This document shows, one piece after another, positions 59,679 to 64,000 of a stretch of DNA of 64,000 nucleotides. The stretch lies in NCBI RefSeq assembly GCF_008271695.1, contig NZ_VKKY01000002.1, positions 1,674,001-1,738,000 of the forward strand, given 5' to 3'. The notes beneath the pieces are model-generated. The model had not been told where the DNA came from. It worked only from the letters and a program-made list of their open reading frames with translations, and made no database searches. This DNA comes from Rufibacter hautae. Its GTDB lineage: Bacteria; Bacteroidota; Bacteroidia; Cytophagales; Hymenobacteraceae. Position numbers and translations under genes: made by a program. Position 1 is the first letter of the stretch. Each line of letters opens with the position of its first letter.

Positions 59679-59720
59679 TCCGTTTTTGGGCCGGTTCCGT
59701 AAAAACAGCTCAAAAACGGA
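59679..59720. repeat. Palindromic intergenic repeat, terminator-like
   Basis: TCCGTTTTTGGGC (59679-59691) pairs with GCTCAAAAACGGA (59708-59720), one mismatch. It is a variant of the dispersed TTTTaGGGCtG family and lies between two plus-strand genes. Confidence 0.5.
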
Positions 59721-59778
59721 CGGGCTTTCCAGATTTTGACCTTGGAATGGGCCGGTACACAAAGAAAAATTTAAATAC

Positions 59779-59786
59779 TATATTTG
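59779..59786 (+). promoter_or_regulatory. Bacteroidota -7 promoter element before pgk
   Basis: TATATTTG matches the TAnnTTTG consensus of the Bacteroidota primary sigma factor, 53 bp before the pgk start. A -33 TTTG at the correct spacing is not obvious. Confidence 0.5.
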
Positions 59787-59839
59787 CCCCGACCTGTTTC
59801 GGCGGGAATCCGTAGCTAACATCAAACCTTTAGCAGACT

Positions 59840-61048
59840 ATGATAACCATTGACCAATACAATTTCCAGGGCAAGCGGGCCTTGGTTCGGGTAGACTTCA
59901 ACGTACCTCTGAACAGCAACTTTGAAATCACCGATGACACCCGCATCAGGGCAGCGGTGCCTACCATCAAGAAAATCCTCAACGATGGCGGCTCGGTGGT
60001 GCTGATGTCTCACCTGGGCAGACCCAAAGGCGGACCGGAGGAGAAGTACTCGTTGAAGCACCTGCTCAAACCTTTGGAAGAAATCTTCCAGATGCCCATT
60101 CAATTTGCCCAAGATTGTATTGGCAGCGAAGCCGTGGAAATAGCCAGCAACCTGCAGCCCGGCCAGATCCTGCTGGTAGAGAACCTGCGTTTCCACAAAG
60201 AGGAAGAGCAAGGTAACCAGATTTTCGCCGAGAAACTGAGCCTGCTGGGCGATGTGTACGTGAACGACGCCTTCGGGACGGCACACCGGGCCCACGCCTC
60301 TACCGCTATTGTGGCAGACTACTTCCCGCATGACAAAGTATGTGGTTCTGTGATGCAGGCCGAGTTGGAGAACGCCCAGCGCGTGCTTAGCTACGCCGAT
60401 CGTCCGTACACCGCCATCATGGGCGGCGCCAAGATCTCGGACAAAATCCAGGTGATTGAGCAGTTGCTGGACCGCGTGGACAACCTCATCATTGGCGGCG
60501 GCATGAGCTACACGTTTGCCAAAGCCCAGGGCGGTACCATCGGGAACTCGCTGCTGGAGGAAGACAAACAACAGTTCACCCTGGAGCTCCTGAAGAAAGC
60601 CGAAGAAAGAGGCGTGAAGATCTACCTTCCCTCAGACACTGTCATCGCCGATGCTTTTGACAATAACGCCAGCAAGCAGGTGGTAACCAGCGGTACCATT
60701 CCCGATGGCTGGATGGGCCTGGACATAGGACCAGAAACCATCGCTTCTTTCTCTGAGGTGGTACGTAACTCCAAAACCATCCTGTGGAACGGTCCGATGG
60801 GGGTGTTTGAGTTTGAGAACTTCGCAACCGGCACCAAGGCCATTGCTGAGGCGGTGGTAGAAGCCACCAAGAACGGGGCGTATTCCCTCATCGGAGGCGG
60901 AGACTCTGCGGCAGCGGTTACCCAAATGGGCCACAGCCACAATGTTTCTTACGTGTCTACCGGCGGCGGCGCCCTTCTGGAGTACATGGAAGGAAAGCAA
61001 CTACCTGGCGTTATTGCCCTGCAACTAGAAGAAACTCCATTGACCTAA
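59840..61048 (+). CDS. pgk: Phosphoglycerate kinase
   Basis: 402 aa, the normal length. [13 protein letters not shown] is the N-terminal signature. [42 protein letters not shown] and [11 protein letters not shown] follow, and the ATP-binding GGGDSAAAV is near the C-terminus. It converts 1,3-bisphosphoglycerate to 3-phosphoglycerate with ATP formation in glycolysis. Convergent with recQ across a strong terminator. Confidence 0.97.
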   Translation: MITIDQYNFQGKRALVRVDFNVPLNSNFEITDDTRIRAAVPTIKKILNDGGSVVLMSHLGRPKGGPEEKYSLKHLLKPLEEIFQMPIQFAQDCIGSEAVEIASNLQPGQILLVENLRFHKEEEQGNQIFAEKLSLLGDVYVNDAFGTAHRAHASTAIVADYFPHDKVCGSVMQAELENAQRVLSYADRPYTAIMGGAKISDKIQVIEQLLDRVDNLIIGGGMSYTFAKAQGGTIGNSLLEEDKQQFTLELLKKAEERGVKIYLPSDTVIADAFDNNASKQVVTSGTIPDGWMGLDIGPETIASFSEVVRNSKTILWNGPMGVFEFENFATGTKAIAEAVVEATKNGAYSLIGGGDSAAAVTQMGHSHNVSYVSTGGGALLEYMEGKQLPGVIALQLEETPLT

Positions 61049-61064
61049 TCAGTTTATGGAAGAT

Positions 61065-61108
61065 AAAACAGAAACGGCGGCAAGAGTTCTTGCCGCCGTT
61101 TCTGTTTT
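61065..61108. terminator. Bidirectional terminator between pgk and recQ
   Basis: Arms 61065-61085 and 61088-61108 are 21-nt perfect complements with A-rich and T-rich ends (AAAACAG ... CTGTTTT). It sits between convergent genes. Confidence 0.8.
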
Positions 61109-61178
61109 AGGTCTGTTTTAAGAAAATTAGCTTTGAACCAGCAGCTACTTACTTAACATATTTTTACAGCCAAAGACA

Positions 61179-63092
61179 CTATCTTTCCTTCCGTTGCAGG
61201 TTGCCCTCAGAGGTATAGGCTACTACCCCACTTTCCAGCATCTCCTGGATAAGGCCGCCCAGCAACTCCTGCTCGGAGGAACTGAAGTGCATGGCAATTG
61301 ATTTGGGGTGCAGCGGCGTTTCTTTCAGGTGACTGAGGACGCGGGCTTCCATGTGGAGTTTGTTCTCGTCCAGTTTCTTCTTCTTTTTCTGCGCGAGGCA
61401 ATAGTCACAGATGCGGCAAACCGTGGTGGATTCTTCGCCAAAGTAGGCCAGAATCTGGAGGGTACGGCACTGCTTTTTGTTCTCCATGAAGTGGAGGACT
61501 GAGGTAGCCTTCTGCAGCGCCCGTTCCCTGAAAAGCAGCAGGCGTTTTTGGTCTATCGGCAGTGAACTGGCATCGAACCGGGGTTGGGTAAACTGTACCT
61601 GCGGGCCGTCGTGCTGCGGTTCATAGACCAATACCTTGCGCTGGTGCAGATGCTGCAGTTGCTGCTTTACGGTTTGCTCGGGCACCGCCAAATGTTTGGC
61701 CAGGCCTTTCTCCGATATCTTCACAAAGTCGCGGAACATCTCGCCGCCGTAGAGCCGCAGCAATCCCTTTATGATCGGCTCCAGGCTCTCGTTCAGGAGC
61801 TGGAACTCATACAACTGCGTGTTGCTGAGCAGAAGACTTACCTTTGACGGACTATAGAACCCTTCGTTCAACTGCAGCAATCCTTCGGTCTCCAGCTGTT
61901 TTAAGGCGAAATGCACTTCCACCGGAGCCAATTGGTAGGTGCGGCTGAACTCGGCTAAGTCAAAGTCAAACGACTGGAACGCGCCGCTGCCGGTAGCCAA
62001 TTGGTAGAAATTGGCCAAGGCCTGGTACACCCGCTTCAACGTCTCTATCGGTGGGTACGCCTCTTCGGTCTTCTTCAGCAGCAAGCCTCCGTCCTCGGGA
62101 CCTAATAGCACGGTAGCGTAGCTGTACTTACCATCACGGCCGGCGCGGCCCGCTTCCTGGTAATAGGCTTCCAAAGAGTCAGGTAAGTCCAGGTGCACCA
62201 CCAGGCGGACATCGGGTTTGTCAATCCCCATCCCGAAGGCGTTGGTGGCCACTATCACGCGTACGCGGTCCATGAGCCAATCGGTTTGGGCGCTGGAACG
62301 GGTTTGGTGCGGCAGACCGGCGTGGTAAGCGGTGGCTTTGATGCCTTGCCGCTGCAGCCACTGAGCCAGTTCCTCGGTGCGGCGGCGGTTGCGCACGTAC
62401 ACAATGGAGGTACCGTTCATCTTCTGCAGGATCTCGCGCAGACGACCTTCCTTGTCCTCGGTGGGCAGCACGGAATAAGACAGGTTCTTTCGCGCAAAAC
62501 TCTGCTGGAATACCTGCCCGTTTTTGAATTTGAGTTTCTCCTGGATATCGGTTTTCACGGCCTCGGTGGCAGAGGCGGTCAACGCCAGCACCGGAACCTG
62601 GGGCAGCAACTCGCGCAGCTTGGCAATCTCCAGGTAGGGCGGCCGGAAATCATAGCCCCACTGCGAAATACAATGCGCCTCGTCTACGGCCAGCAAGGTC
62701 ACATTCATCCGCTTCACCCGCTCCAGGAACAGATCGGTCTGCAGGCGCTCCGGCGAAACGTACAGGAACTGTACCCCGCCAAAGACACAGTTGTCCATGA
62801 TGATGTCGCGCTCCCGCTCCGGTTGGCCCGCGTGCAGCGCCGCCGCCGAGATGCCCCGCTTGCGCAGGTTCTCCACTTGGTCTTTCATCAGGGCCACCAA
62901 CGGCGAGATCACCACGCAGACGCCCCCCATCACCAGCGCCGGCACCTGGAAACAGATCGATTTCCCGCCCCCGGTGGGCAGAATGGCTAGCGTGTCTTGC
63001 CCCGCCAACGTAGAATTGATGATGTCCTCCTGCCCCGGCCTGAACGCCTCGTGCCCCCAATACTGCCGCAGGATGTCTAATGTATTTGCCAT
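61179..63092 (-). CDS. recQ: ATP-dependent DNA helicase RecQ
   Basis: 637 aa from the ATG at 63090-63092 (MANTLDILRQYWGHEAFRPG); codons further upstream are not family sequence. Walker A is LPTGGGKS and Walker B is VDEAHC. The SF2 motif VI is YYQEAGRAGRDG. The zinc-binding Cys cluster follows: CRTLQILAYFGE then CRICDYC. A winged-helix RQC part and a helical end (SIAMHFSSSEQELLGGLIQE) close the protein. No HRDC domain is seen. It acts in recombination and fork repair. Confidence 0.93.
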   Translation of the reverse strand: MANTLDILRQYWGHEAFRPGQEDIINSTLAGQDTLAILPTGGGKSICFQVPALVMGGVCVVISPLVALMKDQVENLRKRGISAAALHAGQPERERDIIMDNCVFGGVQFLYVSPERLQTDLFLERVKRMNVTLLAVDEAHCISQWGYDFRPPYLEIAKLRELLPQVPVLALTASATEAVKTDIQEKLKFKNGQVFQQSFARKNLSYSVLPTEDKEGRLREILQKMNGTSIVYVRNRRRTEELAQWLQRQGIKATAYHAGLPHQTRSSAQTDWLMDRVRVIVATNAFGMGIDKPDVRLVVHLDLPDSLEAYYQEAGRAGRDGKYSYATVLLGPEDGGLLLKKTEEAYPPIETLKRVYQALANFYQLATGSGAFQSFDFDLAEFSRTYQLAPVEVHFALKQLETEGLLQLNEGFYSPSKVSLLLSNTQLYEFQLLNESLEPIIKGLLRLYGGEMFRDFVKISEKGLAKHLAVPEQTVKQQLQHLHQRKVLVYEPQHDGPQVQFTQPRFDASSLPIDQKRLLLFRERALQKATSVLHFMENKKQCRTLQILAYFGEESTTVCRICDYCLAQKKKKKLDENKLHMEARVLSHLKETPLHPKSIAMHFSSSEQELLGGLIQEMLESGVVAYTSEGNLQRKER

Positions 63093-63226
63093 AGATCGTC
63101 CAAAAATACGAATTTGTCTGAGGATGCAGGTGTTGGCGCGACCGGTTATTGGCAGAGACACTCGCAGGACCTCCGGACACTGCGAGGTCTTTTGAGTAAT
63201 CGGTAAAGCTGTGGCGAATGACCTTC

Positions 63227-63397
63227 AACCCACCCCCTACCCCTCCCAAGAGGGGAATCCCGCTTATTAGTTTTGGAGCTATTTTGCGGAAATGAGGCTG
63301 GAAACCTTAGTCATTCTCACGATGCGTAACGCTTTCACATTTTTTATCAGACTACGATTGCAGCTATTCCCCTCCTGGGAGGGGTAGGGGTGGGTTT
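63227..63397. repeat. MITE-like element, second copy
   Basis: The left end, AACCCACCCCCTACCCCTCC then CAAGAGGGGAAT (63227-63258), is the inverse of the right end, ATTCCCCTCCTGGGAGGGG then TAGGGGTGGGTTT (63366-63397). The interior of about 107 bp is non-coding and begins with CCCGCTTATTAG; the 41.4-kb element has a related CCCACTTATTG near its left end. Confidence 0.7.
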
Positions 63398-63438
63398 ACA
63401 TTTCCTACACACATTCTCTAAAACAGCCCTAAAACAGA

Positions 63439-63462
63439 AAACCCGGCCAAGTGGCCGGGTTT
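63439..63462 (-). terminator. Terminator of the right-edge gene
   Basis: AAACCCGGCCA (63439-63449) pairs with TGGCCGGGTTT (63452-63462). It lies about 25 bp after the stop of the minus-strand gene. Confidence 0.6.
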
Positions 63463-63487
63463 CTATACATTCACTCTATTTAAAAAC

Positions 63488-64000
63488 TTAGGCAGCGGCA
63501 GATTGGTCGTGCTCGCGGTCCTCAATTACTTTCTTCAGTTTCACAATAGACTGCTTGGCACGCTCCTCATCCAGTTTGTTGATGTTCAGGAGCATCTTGG
63601 TTTTCTCCTGACGCGTGATCACCGGATTGTTCAGCAGGCGGATGATTTCTTCCTTCTGCTTGGCGGTGGCGTACTTCACATTGGCTTCTTCGGCTACCGG
63701 AGCCGGAGCAGCGGCTACCACCGGAGCAGGCGTTGGCTCTACCGGAACCGCGTCGGCCGGAACGGCTTTCATGGTCTTGGCAGGGGCCGCAGGCTTAGCG
63801 GGTTGCTCCACTTTCTGCTCGGTCACGTTGCCTTGGTAGTCCATCTCCTCTGCAGGAGTTGGCTCATACCCGGCGGCTCTGATAATCCAGGCTAAGATGT
63901 TACGGTAGGCTTTGCCGATGGCTCTGGTCTGCGCCATAGAGGCGATAGCGTACTCTTGGTAGTACTTGCGGCCCTGCTCTTTGTTAGAGCAGATTGCGAA
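63488..64000 (-). CDS. Partial protein, possible ssDNA-annealing-type or hypothetical
   Basis: The C-terminal 170 codons of a gene whose start lies beyond the window edge. It begins in frame FAICSNKEQGRKYYQ. MAQTRAIGKAYRNILAWIIR then AAGYEPTPAEEMDYQG recalls the ERF/RecT-type recombinase tail motif (a T-R-A-I-G-K-A-x-R pattern), but this is a weak resemblance. A Pro/Ala-rich linker (AKPAAPAKTMKAVP, PAPVVAAAPAPVAEE) precedes a C-terminal helical domain (ATAKQKEEIIRLLNNPVITR). Confidence 0.5.
   Translation of the reverse strand, partial: FAICSNKEQGRKYYQEYAIASMAQTRAIGKAYRNILAWIIRAAGYEPTPAEEMDYQGNVTEQKVEQPAKPAAPAKTMKAVPADAVPVEPTPAPVVAAAPAPVAEEANVKYATAKQKEEIIRLLNNPVITRQEKTKMLLNINKLDEERAKQSIVKLKKVIEDREHDQSAAA

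Overview
The window looks like chromosome from a member of the Bacteroidota, most likely Cytophagales/Hymenobacteraceae (Rufibacter/Pontibacter-like). This is inferred from two proteins with type IX secretion (T9SS) C-terminal sorting domains, a TAnnTTTG-type promoter before pgk, generally weak Shine-Dalgarno sequences, a CAT-anticodon tRNA without encoded CCA, and families typical of the phylum (DUF5872, DUF3140, tandem D-Ala-D-Ala ligase next to a PASTA protein). No rRNA, CRISPR array or intact insertion sequence was seen.

Layout. 1-6.5 kb: a decayed gene, a secreted GH39 glycosidase, a cupin with an AraC regulator, and a GH5 glycosidase. 6.6-16.7 kb: an oxidoreductase block of five aldo/keto reductases, two of them next to NTF2-like proteins, plus two NAD(P)H-binding proteins, bracketed by two divergently oriented AraC regulators. 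17-33.6 kb: a loose stress/accessory block (HisKA-only membrane protein, MRJP/yellow-type protein plus SDR, zinc alcohol dehydrogenase, cyanophycinase, AI-2E transporter, DUF5872, DUF3140, PNPOx-like protein, Tat-signal SDR, lipoprotein esterase, alpha/beta hydrolase). This block holds many gene remnants: a pcm fragment, an xdh-AEC fusion scar, a histidine kinase pseudogene and an ORF with an in-frame stop. 34-38.6 kb: a 994-aa T9SS cargo protein with seven exact 180-bp repeats, and a lipocalin-like protein. 39.5-47.6 kb: a tRNA, a HAD phosphatase, an M50 protease, and an operon of tandem-fused ddl, PASTA protein, T9SS protein and rhodanese. 47.9-51.4 kb: six small AT-rich genes on one strand, separated by 64-75 bp attC-like sites. 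51.8-58.3 kb: a tripartite RND efflux operon. 58.6-64 kb: a quinone-oxidoreductase-like gene, pgk, recQ and a gene cut by the window edge.

The most interesting feature is the 47.9-51.4 kb array. Each intergenic spacer forms an imperfect palindrome, and the first ~7 bases of a cassette are complementary to the 7-mer after its own stop codon in four of five testable cases (two perfect, two with one mismatch). That is the arrangement expected of integron gene cassettes whose circular form closes through its own attC site. No integrase lies in the window, so it would be an integrase-less cassette cluster (CALIN-like).

Other second-look items: the in-frame xdh-AEC fusion, the 540-bp super-duplication inside the T9SS protein repeats, paired palindromic MITE-like elements at 41.4 and 63.2 kb, a dispersed TTTTaGGGCTG palindrome family, a perfect 10-1-10 palindrome upstream of the RND operon, and a shared promoter-like box at the same distance before two stress-type genes.
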